Shown here piece after piece: positions 34,701-64,000 of a stretch of 64,000 bases of DNA (its first letter is position 1; every line of letters starts with the position of its first letter). This DNA is from Hirudinaria manillensis. Its lineage: Eukaryota > Annelida > Clitellata > Hirudinida > Hirudinidae. The DNA lies in NCBI GenBank assembly GCA_034509925.1, contig CM067526.1, forward strand, positions 1,126,001 through 1,190,000. The letters run 5' to 3'. The translations under genes and the position numbers were made by a program. The notes under the pieces are model-generated. The model did not search any database and was not told the origin of the DNA. It saw only the letters and a program-made list of their open reading frames with translations.

Positions 34701-37700
34701 TCATGCGAAGAGGTGCTTGTACACTTTGAGACAGTGATTGCCGGAGTCGGCGACTATGACGCTGTTGTCCGCGGTTATCGCCAGTCCCTGCGGTCCGTAC
34801 AGGGGATCAGAAGAGGTGTCGATGTGGCTGAGGAAGGAGCCGTACTTGTCGAAGATCTGGCAAAGATTTAAAAATTCATTCACATTTATTTTTGCGAGGC
34901 CTGTGCCGAGATGTTTATGGCAATTTTTTTCTAGTCAAAACTTATTAGTAATCTTCGAGGAACATATGTCAATGCACTTTAATCATCCTCATTTTACATA
35001 TATACTTAAATACGTAAATAAACATAAATTTTAGTTTTAAGATTATCATTAAGTTTTAAGATAAAATAAGATTTACAAACCTGAATTCTCGAATTACCCC
35101 AATCGGCCACCAAGATGTTTCCCTGTCTGTCGACACAAATGCCCGTCGGGGCGTTAAACTGCCCGTTGCCGTCTCCCGCTGATCCGAAGGAGAACTTGTA
35201 CTGACCTTCCGAGCTGAAGACCTGTGGAATGGTGAAGTAACCTTTGACCCTTATGACCTTGAGGTCTCATTAACAAGTGAATATTCTTTTGCCTGCCACT
35301 TACTTGGGTACCATGTTTGAATGCCTCGCCTATGAATCAATCCAATTTTGCAACCATTTGACTTCAAACCAAATAGCAATTGGCAAATAATAAGCAAGAT
35401 AAGAATATTTACAAAATTCAAGTTACAAGTTTACGATACCACTAATCGTGACCTTGACACGGTGGTTGTGGAAATCCGTGACCACGACGTCGCCATCTTC
35501 CGGATCGATGGAGCAGAAGTGTGGACCGGCCAGTCTGGCGTGGGCCTCCGTGGTCGTGACGAAGCCCGAGGGGGATGAAGCCGAGGGACTGGATGAACCA
35601 CTGGAGGCGCAGATACCTCGAGCCCCGAACTTTCCGAGGATTTTCCCGTTCAGAGTATACAGCCAGACGGTACTCGACCTATTGTCCACTATTACTACCC
35701 TGCCCTGCTTGTCAATGGAGACCCCTTTTGGACCTGCCAACTTTCCCTGACCAATTCGGTTCACATATCGTCCCTCGTTGGTGTAGACCCCTACCCACTT
35801 GTTCTCGTAGTCCGAGACGAGTATGTGTTGACCGTCCGGAGTGCAAGTCACACCCGTGGGTCTCTGCAGTTGACCCGGCGACCTGCCCTTTGAACCGAAC
35901 TTGAGGAGACACTTGCCGTCCAATGAGAAGGCCTTCGTATGAGAAAGTATGAGGTTGAGTTTAATATGCATAACATGAATAATAATAATCATCATAATCA
36001 TAATAAAAGAATATAATAACATGAATAATTCAAATTTGTTCTATATTTTGCGTGCACATTGCGATTTTGCTTAATGAATAATGAGGAAAGGTGTGGCAAA
36101 TGGGGTCATAGTTCAATTGACCTAATTTATGAGAAGGGGTCAATCCTACTTTATTATAAAATGCATAATTTATCGTACTAATAATCATAATTTATTTTCT
36201 CCTATAGTGGAAAGGGAATAAGGAGATAGGGAGAGAGGAATCATTATCAAGTCATCCAAGTTTGAGAGCAGCGCCATCTGGTAATTGAAGGAAATGGTTC
36301 CAAGTAAACCGAGATCTCTTCTAAGGCCTTAGATGTTACTGCGAGCGATCCAAAAGGCTTTGGAACTCATTTCGAGAGATTACTAAGACGTGGATAACAT
36401 GGAATCAGGAGAGTCGTTGTAAAGTGATGATGAAGACAACGATGATGATGATGACGACGATGATGATGATGATGGAAAGTCACGAATAGAAAGAAAACAA
36501 AAAAAACAATTCGAACATAAACAGCTCGTTACAAAGCCACTGTTAACCTGACTAATAAACAAGCGAACCGACCCAGTTTACGGCGCCATTAATGTCAATC
36601 TGGGTCAAGTCGTTACTCCATAATAAATCTCATCACGCGATTCGGCGAGCAATTTCGATGATAGCGAATAGAGACGATAAATCGTTTCCAGGCGGGGTCA
36701 AATGAGTACGTCGGGTGGATTCCCCCATTTGGAATGTCTATTGGGGAGTTATTGTTTCTTTTTTTTCTCGAGCACTTTGGCTCAGCACTGCTTCAGAAGA
36801 AGGGATAAATTTAAACTGAGTTGAGTCATCGCCAGCAATTTAAATTAACTTTTAAAAGGAAAAAGTAGAAGTTTTTATGGTCGAAAAAATTGTTGCTTTT
36901 TATTTTTTATTTTTATTTTTTGTTTGTTTCAACGGGGAGTGAATCTATTTTGAAGGTTAATTAAGGCGTTAGGAAAAAGTAATTTTTTTTTATTTATGCT
37001 TAGTCACGACTGAGATGCCAGCTTGGTTTTGTAAAGTTTAATTTGTTTTTTATTAACTTTTTGTCAAAGATTCGCATGGCTTAAGCGCGTGGACTTAATT
37101 GTCTAAGATTAGGCTTTCTATTAATACAAAATGCGGCCTTTTATGAGCAAGCGTTGGAGACGCGAGTCTATTAATATAAGCCTTTTTATTCATCAGTACG
37201 TCGCTTAATGGGATTGGCTTATTAGCTAAGATTCATGTCGATTGTTTGAATTGTGATGATAAATTCAAAATTTAAGCAAATTTATTAGCGATTATTAGTA
37301 TCTGCATAGTATGCAGTGTATACATTTCTATTGTTTTCTTACATAATTAAAATTGGCTTTTGATTAAATTTAATCAATAATTATAAATGAATAAATTAAC
37401 ATTGCTCTGAACAAATCTCACTTGAACACACTGGCCATTGCTATCGGCCACATATATCCGATCCTCGTGTACAGCTATTCCCTGTAAGTTCATGAACTCC
37501 CCTTTGTTATGACCTTTGATCCCTATCCTCTGACACGGCCCGTCGTTTTGACTGGCCGAGGCGCTACTGGGCTTGCGATTTCCCCCTAAGGGCTTGGAAC
37601 TCGTTATTAACCTCTTGGCTGTGGCGGATCCCGAATGGCGTCTGCTGGTCCATTCCGAGGAATGCCTGGAGTTGAGGTAGGTGGAAGAGGAAGTTTTCTG

Positions 37701-40203
37701 ATCTTTCGGGAACTTCGGACTGACCTCTTTCCTGACCTTAAGGCTGAAAGGGCTCCCTTTGATCTGCTGACCGTAGAGCTTGATCTCCAGCTGGACTGAT
37801 TCGAGGAGGTCAGAAACTTCGGGAGCAGATTTCGGTCTCCTCTTCTGCTGGAGTTTGTCCAGGGACGAGTGGAGTTCACGGTGGGTGGGCGTGCACGAAG
37901 GAGATTGGGGCGTCAGACGGCCAGATTCGACGACCGTCGTCTTGGAAACATCGAGGGTGGAGTGATTAGCTGGTGGGTAACGTTTCAGTGAGCTTTCGGT
38001 CACCGTGAAGGTCAACTCGTATGTTCCATCGCCGAGGTCGTGAACTTCCGGTACGATGAGAGTTCTCTTGTAGACCGACTTCTCCTTCGCTTGTTCCAAC
38101 TTTGAGATCGTGACGATGTCTTCCCTCTTGAGAGGGGTGGACGTTTCACCGGAGACAGAACTCTCCGTCAGACTGTTCTGATGGAAGCTGACTTTCTGCT
38201 CTTTCGAAGTCTCGTCAATCTCAGCGTCCCTCTGGCCGTCTTCAGGGACCTCGGCTGGTGAAACTACTGCATCGGGGGCTGCCGGACTGTCGAGAACTTC
38301 TATTTCCTGCTTGTTGTTACTTTCCGACTTGACCTTGTAGCCCACTTCCAGGTTATAAATTTTCGCTGAGAGCTTCGCTCCGCCCCTATTGACGTTGGCA
38401 CCCCTGGCGTTCTTCGTGGTGACCGTGATTAGGGCGGGAATGTTGAGAAAGCAGCGTCTCAAGTGCTCACCACTGGCCGTGGTTTCATGGGGTACCGCGG
38501 AATTATTGACGACCGTGCCGAAATCTTGAGGGCCAAGGGAGATTATGGTACTGTCCGACGATTCAGAGCTCGCTTCGCTGTCGGCCGAATCTCCTGCTTT
38601 CGAACTCACCTTCGAAGTTTTTCCGGACTGTGGTTTTCTCGTCTTGAGAGGTCTTTCGAGTCTGCCTGATTTGCGGATCTCTTGGTTCGTTTTCGTCTTC
38701 GAAGATTTGATGTTTGCAGGGGGCGTACCCTGGGCGGGTGTTGGGTTTTTCGACTGCTTCAGACTCTCCTCGATGATACCTCCGAGGACAGACAACTTGC
38801 CCTGGTCGAAGGAAATGAAGGGATTTTCCTCCGGCAGGAGTTGAACGCTCGACCTACAGAACTGCTCCAGTTTTTCCGACAACTCTTTCCTGGCGAGAAT
38901 CAATCCGACGAGATTGGCGTCTTCTTCCAGGCAGGACTCGACGAACGAACAGCAGGCTTCGACCGTTCGTTTCAGTTTCGTCACTTCCGCCTGTTGGTCG
39001 TCGAGTTTCTTGAATTTCCCAGCACTTCCGCTTTCGATTTCCGACAGGAGAGACTCCTTCTTCCTGTCGAGTATCTCGACGATCGAAGCGAAACTCCTTT
39101 CCACGAAGTCTTCGGCTTCGAGTTTCTGGCGCTCCAGTTTCAGTTTCGTTTTCGAGATGTTGCGCAACGACGTGTCGATGGATTTGCTGGAATCTCTGAC
39201 GTTATGGAGGAGCTTCAAAAATGAAACGATTGATTTTTTGATCCAATTTATGGAAAAAAAAATGGCATCTACATATTAATTAATCTCAGATTACAAAAAA
39301 ACTGACAAAATTAACTCATTTTAATACATTTAAAGAAAAACAGAATATTTAAAAAACAATGAAACATAATTTTTCAGTAATTGTCCTCCTCACTTTCTCC
39401 AGCGAGCATCTTTCCACGGAGGAAAACTCCTGGAGGTTCTGGACGGAATGTTTTCTGTGCTCGGCTTCCAGGCAGTGTTCGCAGATGATGGTGTCGCAGT
39501 CGACGCAGAAGTGACTCAGATCCGAGGACTCGTGTTGGAGACAATTCGTAGCCAAGCCTGGAAAACTGCCTGTAACGTCTGCCGGAAAAGTTAAAAGAAT
39601 GTCCTCTCCTTTCGACGGCTGGTCATCGAAGACTTCGGAAGAATTGTCGATTTCGATTGAGAGGTCTTCGGCCGTGGAGTCGAAGACGCTCTTGTCTTGA
39701 AGACTCTGGTTGGTCGCTTCATCCCTCTGCTCTTCGTCATCTCCGTTGGCGCCGTTGGCAGGAGTCGAACCGTCCGGCTGTCGACTCTCTCCGGGCTTGG
39801 AACACGGAGAATCGTCCAGGCGCATTTCGATTTTGTGGCCGTTCTTGGCCCGTCGCAGGCCCAGACGCTCCATGCGCTGCAGTAGCTGAGCGAGGAAGCG
39901 ATTGTCGCGCAGTGCAGCCACGCCGGCTACCGGTAATATGGAATGCTGGCGACACGACGGACAGGCCAGGGACAGACTGTGGTCGGGAATGTAGCTGGAG
40001 AGGCATCTCTTGCAAAACGAGTGGAAGCAGGGCAGTAGTTTCGGCTCGACGTACAAGTCTCCGCATAGGCCGCAGGCCAGGAACGTCCTGGAAAGGTCTC
40101 CCGGATCGACCTTCTTCTTCGGATCCTTTCCAGGAGTCGATCCCGGACCCGGAGCTGTGGATGCGCTGGCAGCGCTGAGCGATGCCGACGACGTTGCTGA
40201 CAT
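34701..40203 (-). CDS. TRIM2/TRIM3-like RING/B-box/filamin/NHL ubiquitin ligase
   Basis: Five exons on the minus strand, 40203-39394, 39212-37422, 35932-35453, 35221-35081 and 34856-34701, all in phase 0, give 1,125 aa; vertebrate TRIM2/3 are about 745 aa. RING at about residues 44-90 ([22 protein letters not shown]). One B-box at about 215-258 ([21 protein letters not shown]). Coiled coil at about 271-400. A filamin-type domain at about 526-763 ([30 protein letters not shown]). Six NHL repeats from about 828 to the end ([67 protein letters not shown], then HCLKVYKHL). A single B-box plus filamin plus six NHL repeats points to TRIM2/3; TRIM71 has two B-boxes. Family members are E3 ubiquitin ligases active in neurons. 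The start is the ATG at 40203 ([10 protein letters not shown]). The middle is stretched by Ser/Lys-rich insertions, including inside the filamin domain. Confidence 0.93.
35933..37421. other. Intron inside the NHL region of the TRIM gene
   Basis: A 1.5 kb AT-rich intron between NHL repeats 1 and 2. It contains a GAT/GAC run near 36427-36475 and poly-T stretches near 36760, 36900 and 36985. No exon or RNA gene is seen. Confidence 0.6.
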
Positions 40204-41065
40204 GACGAGCCCTTTTTTGTCTTTCTGAAGCAAGCAGCCTTCAGATTTCAGCTCTTCGTTCAGGCCTCTTAGTCAATTTCTTTTAGTCTTTTTTATTATC
40301 CCTTATTACGTATTCTCGGTCATAATGCAGTTCATGTGATTTCTTAATAAAGTCAAGTTTTCAGACGCTCAACGATGTAGATTCCTTATCAGACTAAGAC
40401 GTTTTATAATTTCGTGTTTTTGTTTTTGCGAGCCTAGAAAATTCATCCGTCCCTCATTCAATCGCTCATTGGCGACAAAGCTCATCATCATACTATCGCA
40501 TACATCCACCTCGCTACCCGACATACATCATCATCATCAACATCATCTTCATCATCATCATCTTCGACACCATCAACATAATAATAATAATCGCTAGCCT
40601 AATCACTATAATATATTAATAATTACACGGCAATAGAATTCGTTTTTGCAAACTCACAGCTGAGACGACGACAGAGATACGAATAGGTATAGGTCCGCAT
40701 TGGAAAAATACGCAAAGGCGAGCAGTTTTCAGCCCAACAGACCGCGCTACCCACTACAACTACAGACGGTGGACCATCTACGGCCCTCTGGGTACCCTCT
40801 GCGTTTGCCGTTCGTCGTAGAAATGAATTCGCAACACGGCATCGGTTGTATTTTGTTTTCTTTTTCTTTTCCTCCTCTCTCGATATTCTCTTCTCCTCGG
40901 CTGCCTGCCTCTAGCCGCTCTCAGAGCTGGGGATGCAGGCTTCATTAGCATAGAAGAACATGAATATTCATCACATCGGGGCACTGCGCTTCCGATGCGA
41001 GGATGTTGCTGATGCTGTCCTGCTGGCAGCAAGTCATCGTCGCGTCATCGTCGTCGTCGTCGTCA

Positions 41066-41097
<32 letters not shown>

Positions 41098-41902
41098 ATT
41101 GTTGTCATTGCCGTTACGTCGTGAGTGTTGATCGAATTCTCATAATTATCTTCCACGTCCACGTCGTCGCAGCTACACCTTTGTTGCCATGGAGTGACGG
41201 CTCATTGACATTCATATGGTTAGCATAATTTATTCATCAGGCAGGCTGTCGTGGTTTTTATTGATTCATTGAAGGTGGACGCTGAAGGTCATCCTGCTGA
41301 ATAAATTAAACATGTAAATAAAACGAGAAGATAATAAATAAGAAATTAATTCAAATAAAAACATTTAAATAAATTATAATATTTTAAAAACAAATGTTGA
41401 TTTACCAACTTGCAATAGACACATGACCGATTTAAACGTATCATCATCGCTGTCATCATCTTCGCCGTCATCGTCATCATCGTCGTAATCATCATCATCG
41501 TCGTCGTCGTCGTCATCATTTTCGTCTTCACAGATAAATGTTTGGCAATTATCTCACTCCATTAACACTTTAATTAGGCCGGTTATTGAGAGAAATCGAC
41601 CTCTTGAATATTGATTGGGCTCATCAATATTCATGAGGACGTAATTCATCATTGCGATGAGAGCGATGATGAAGACATGCGTTATTAGTTGCAAAATCGT
41701 ACCCTAATTAATTATTCATAACCGAAATGAGTAGCTGAGTGATTTATCATAATTTATTATAATTAGCCGTCGGTCAATGAATAATAAATGAACCAAACTT
41801 CAAATTGGGTCAACCTAATTCATTGTGGACCATTTGATTGAAGTAAATAAAAACGCTGGTTGAAACCAGTGATTGAAAGAAATAATGTGATTGGATGACC
41901 TA

Positions 41903-42028
<126 letters not shown>

Positions 42029-43262
42029 ATAATAACACAAAAGTTTATAAAATGGAAACTATTACCATCACCATCATTATTCTTATCAGGATAATAACCA
42101 GAACCTGACGCTGGCACATAATCACGATGATGATGATGACTACGAGGATGACATTGATGACGACGACGACGACGATGATGAATATGATGACGAATCATTC
42201 CACTAATGGAATCTAATGGATTTCTTCCTCCTCATCCTCCTCCTCCTCCTCATCTTCCTCATCCGTCATGACCCTGCCTTGACCCAGTTTCTTCGCAACC
42301 AATTCCAAGGATGGCCAATATCATTGTCGATAGAAATGGATGTAATTGGTTTTATTTTATTTTTTTAATTTGCAAATTCAAATTTTCAAAATGAGGAAAA
42401 CCCTGAAATGGCCTTGACTTAAAATGCCCTTTGACCCTGACAGGGTACCCCCCTACCACTTTAGGTCAGAGTGTAAGGTTACCGCTACTCCAAGAGGAGT
42501 CTTCAACGTTGCCTAGCAACCCTAAGAGTATGGCACGTGGTCCACTTCCCTTTAATTATTACCGAAGCAATAATTAGTGTAAATAAAAATTATTTCATAA
42601 ATAATTTAAAAAATATGTCTGTGTTTATTGTTAGCGTTGTTATTGTTAATATTACAATTATTGTAATTATTTTTAATATAATAACATTTAATTATTATTT
42701 TTATGTTGCTTTTATAAAACACCCTTTTGAAAATAATTTCTTATCACTTTTTTTATATATATTATTATTGTTGTTGTTGTTGTTATCACTCATTATTTAT
42801 CTTTGTAGTTCTAGTTACTGTAAATTCAGCATCAAGTTTCTAGGTCACTAATGCCGCCGACGACGACGATGATGACGATGACGACGATGACGACGACGAT
42901 GATAACGATGACGATGACTATGGTGATGACGACGACGACGACTTTTAAGCAAAAAAAAAAAGCAAAAAGCAAAAAGATTTAAATTTCTCAAGCAACTGCG
43001 TGTGGCATGCCTTCCCCTCTATTCCTCCTCCTCTCCTCTCCCACCTCCCCTTCAGTTCCCCTCCCCCTCTCCCACTTCCTGATTGTTTCATCTTCCCTGA
43101 GTAATCACCTCTTTGTGTCCGCGGTCATGGTAATGATCGTGAATGACTTGGCATTGCGAACGAACGAATGGAATGTTATTATTGTTTTTATTATAATTAT
43201 TTATTATTATTATTGTTACTATTTAATAATATTTAATGTCATTAACTATTATGAAACCATTA

Positions 43263-43370
<108 letters not shown>

Positions 43371-43393
43371 CATCATCATCATCATCATCATCA

Positions 43394-43428
<35 letters not shown>

Positions 43429-43604
43429 GTTATAGTTGTATGACATCATTAACAATTTTTATAACCTTGAATATATTTGATACGAAATAACATAAAAAAA
43501 ACAAAAAATTAAAAACTAATAAACATTTATTAAGTAAAAGCCTTTATTGGAATATTTCCTACAATTTCTTTCGCTTAAATACTACAGCCATTACGGTCGG
43601 AAGC

Positions 43605-43705
43605 ATCATTGTCATCGTCGTCGTCGTCATCACCGTCATCATCATCATCAATGCTGCAATCATCATCATCATCAACGCTGTAATCATCATCATCATCAAT
43701 TCTGT

Positions 43706-43743
<38 letters not shown>

Positions 43744-43750
43744 ATTCTGT

Positions 43751-43782
<32 letters not shown>

Positions 43783-43890
43783 ACGCTGTAATCATCATCA
43801 TCATCAACTCTGTAATCATCATCATCAACAACTCTGTAATCATCATCATCATCAACTCTGTAATCATCATCATCATCATCATCATCATCG
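43605..43890. repeat. Higher-order CAT/CTGTAAT minisatellite
   Basis: Short blocks of ATC are punctuated by the spacer CAACGCTGTAATC or CAATTCTGTAATC. This gives units of about 20-45 bp: TGTAATCATCATCATCATCA with variable ATC copy number, then AACGC, AACTC or AATTC. About nine units are visible. The spacers are conserved while ATC length varies, so both array-unit and slippage mutation are at work. Confidence 0.85.
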
Positions 43891-44534
43891 ATCTTATCAG
43901 ATGATGGTCGTGACAGACGAGAAGGGCATAAAAGCCAATGACGTCATCGTCACGTGATAAACGTCAGACGTTGAAAGTGCTTTTCGGTCTGCAAAGTTCT
44001 TGAGCCGATCTTGATAATGATTACACACATTGTGGTGATGATGATGATGACGATGATGACGACGACGACGACGATGATGATGATGATGATGATGCTTGTT
44101 ATGGCAATGACGATGACGATGACGACGATGATGGTGAACATAATGATGATGACGAAATCGAAATCCTTGCTGACAACATAAACAAAATGGGCAGTATTTG
44201 CCAGGCGACAACAGCAAGAACATGCCAACAAAACATTCAAACAGACAGACAGACAGACAAACAAACAAAGCACGCGCACAAATACACAAACACACGCACA
44301 CGAAAATACACACACACACAGAGAACAAACAGAACAAAGAAGCACAAAGGCTTGCAATCGATCAATAAACAGTGGAGAATGGCAACCCCGAGCAACAAGT
44401 TAGCAACAACAATAATTTAACGATAATAAGTTAAATAATTCAGGAGGATGTCAATGCACATGGAATCCATTCCATCTGACAGGTCAAGATGGCGGTGAAG
44501 ATGATGACGACGACGATGCCCGTGGTCTTCTACG

Positions 44535-44590
44535 TCACAGGAAGCCACGTCACGTCACGACGTCACGGGAAGCCACGTTACGTCATGACG
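44535..44590. repeat. 28 bp direct repeat rich in TGACGTCA-like sites
   Basis: Two adjacent copies of about 28 bp share GGAAGCCACGT(C/T)ACGTCA(C/T)G. The second contains a full TGACGTCA palindrome (CRE/ATF type), the first CGACGTCA. The repeat lies about 340 bp past the Dscam stop codon, in or beyond its 3' UTR. Confidence 0.7.
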
Positions 44591-44864
44591 TCACAGCGCC
44601 GGAGGTGGAATGGATGGCCGGGATATCCGTCCGAGGATGACGGCGAAGTCACGTGTGAATCCGTCGGCGTGTTCTGGACACCTGGCGAACGAATGTGAAA
44701 CACACTGTCAGCCTAGCGAACGAAATATAATTTTTTACTGTTGGTTTTTGTTTTCATTTCATTCCATAGGTGTCGCGGCATTTTGTTTTATTTTTTTTTC
44801 GTTTTTTAAAAATTATTTCCGATAAATTGGTGGCAAATGATGTGTATTAAATGCTTTAAGATTA

Positions 44865-44899
<35 letters not shown>

Positions 44900-44924
44900 G
44901 TCATCATCATCATCACCGTCAGCA

Positions 44925-62684
<17,760 letters not shown>

Positions 62685-62717
62685 CTCAGTCTGATAAAAG
62701 AATAAAAACATTATTAC

Positions 62718-62777
<60 letters not shown>

Positions 62778-64000
62778 CAGCTAGCGAATAATTAGTCGAT
62801 TAACTGATCGAACTCTCGGCTGGACTCAATGATTGAAGTCAAAGTTCAGTAAGGACTCGCAAGACAATGAATGAGGCACCGCTAAGACAACCTTTGACGC
62901 CAGGATTGCGAAAGTCATAAAACAACAACAACAAGAGAAGTCAACTTCTTCGTCTTCGTCATCATCACCGCCACTATCATCATCATTATCAGCACCACCA
63001 TCATCATCGTCGTCGTCATCGTCGTCATCGTCATCCAGACGATCAGTAACATCAGCATTACGAATACTGAATGTCTGTACCAAGTGCTTATTTGGTATAT
63101 CCGCACACAGGCACATGTAGGGACACAGACATCTAGAGACACACACACATACACAGACAGACACAGAGACACAAGAGAGCACGGAATAGGACTCAGGGAA
63201 CTCCATAGGGAGACAATCCGGTGACCCGATTAAACCTGAATGACATCTCAATAAACCAATGAACGACAACATCAACGACCATAAATCAATTCAAATTCGT
63301 CGGAAGCCATCTTGCAACGACCAAACGACGACCCGACCTTGAACCCGGACTTCCGGCGACCTCTGACCTTCCTAGAGAGTCGTTTGTCTAATCTCCGCTG
63401 CATTGAAAAGAAGTCATCAAAGGTTGACAGCGCGAAAAATCAAAGCATAAATCATCATTATCATCATCATCATCATCATGTCACAATCATCAACGTCGTC
63501 GTCGTCTTCATCGCAGAGATCTTATCGGTGACGTCATCCATGTCGTTGGTGACGTTGGTCCAATGTCATCGTGTACCGAGAGGAAAGAGACAGACAGAGC
63601 TTCATCCTGTAGTCCGGGTTATCGTCGGGTGGCACCGAAAGAGATTTATTTGTTGGGCCTGTACTCAGAGTATTAACAAGGCAAAGACTATAAGGTTGGG
63701 GACGGTAACCCTATGCTGTCGTGATAAAGTCATCATTATCGTCATCGTCATCAACATCATCATCATCGTCATTATCATCATTATCAGCTTCACCCAAGGC
63801 ATCATCGTAGTCGTCGTCATCATCATCGTCATCATCATCGTAGTCGTCGTCGTCTTCGCGTGAACGACGTTAATCAAATTCACTTGGTGAATTAATGTCA
63901 CTCTCATGAATGGAGCTCTCGACCGGTTCACAATGTTTAACACGCCATAATAATAACAACATAACAAATATGATGATGATGACAATAATTAATATTAATA
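62685..64000. other. Region upstream of Dscam, no gene seen
   Basis: This should include the Dscam promoter and 5' UTR exons, which I cannot place. It contains ATT at 62713-62778, CAT/CGT at 62955-63035, an ACAC/ACAG run at 63130-63170, CAT/CGT at 63455-63515 and CAT/CGT at 63730-63860. The open frames are low-complexity shadows of these repeats. Confidence 0.6.

Overview
This window is nuclear DNA of an invertebrate animal. It holds spliced genes with GT/AG introns, reading frames whose phases match across those introns, AATAAA poly(A) signals and long trinucleotide microsatellites (ATT/AAT and ATC/GAT families). The gene set is bilaterian: Dscam, a TRIM2/3-like RING/NHL protein, HEATR6, EMC7, a SKICH-domain protein and a two-domain alpha-crystallin protein. 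The two-domain small heat shock protein resembles the 'major egg antigen' type of flatworms and other spiralians, so a spiralian is a reasonable guess. The sequence does not fix the phylum. I see no transposase, reverse transcriptase, rRNA or convincing tRNA.

Layout. (1) 1-10935, minus: the 5' part of a very large helical-repeat gene that runs off the left edge. Its last visible exon (1-3608) is one open frame of about 1,200 codons, and at the edge it becomes a tandem array of a 321 bp (107 aa) unit. (2) 10936-11812: a head-to-head gap likely to be a shared promoter. (3) 11813-19116, plus: complete HEATR6 in 17 exons. (4) 19434-24149, minus: a SKICH-domain protein of about 1,493 aa with a huge disordered tail, convergent with HEATR6. 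(5) 26671-32310, plus: a 641 aa protein with two alpha-crystallin domains. (6) 32915-34078, plus: EMC7, complete. (7) 34701-40203, minus: a TRIM2/3-like protein (RING, B-box, coiled coil, filamin, six NHL repeats), convergent with EMC7. (8) 40204-44924: gene-poor and rich in microsatellites. (9) 44925-62684, minus: a complete Dscam with 10 Ig domains, 6 FN3 domains and a TM segment in about 30 exons. (10) 62685-64000: no gene seen.

The genes do not form an operon-like functional unit. They share simple housekeeping or neuronal cell biology: ER membrane insertion (EMC7), chaperoning (sHSP), ubiquitin ligation (TRIM), possible selective autophagy (SKICH) and neuronal recognition (Dscam). Exon boundaries were read by eye from splice consensus and phase. 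Those given without 'about' were phase-checked; for Dscam most are good to a few bases.

The strongest candidate for something undescribed is the giant repeat gene on the left. It contains a three-repeat module in two adjacent copies. One copy is cut by introns, and the other is intronless inside a single giant exon that then passes into near-identical 107 aa repeats.
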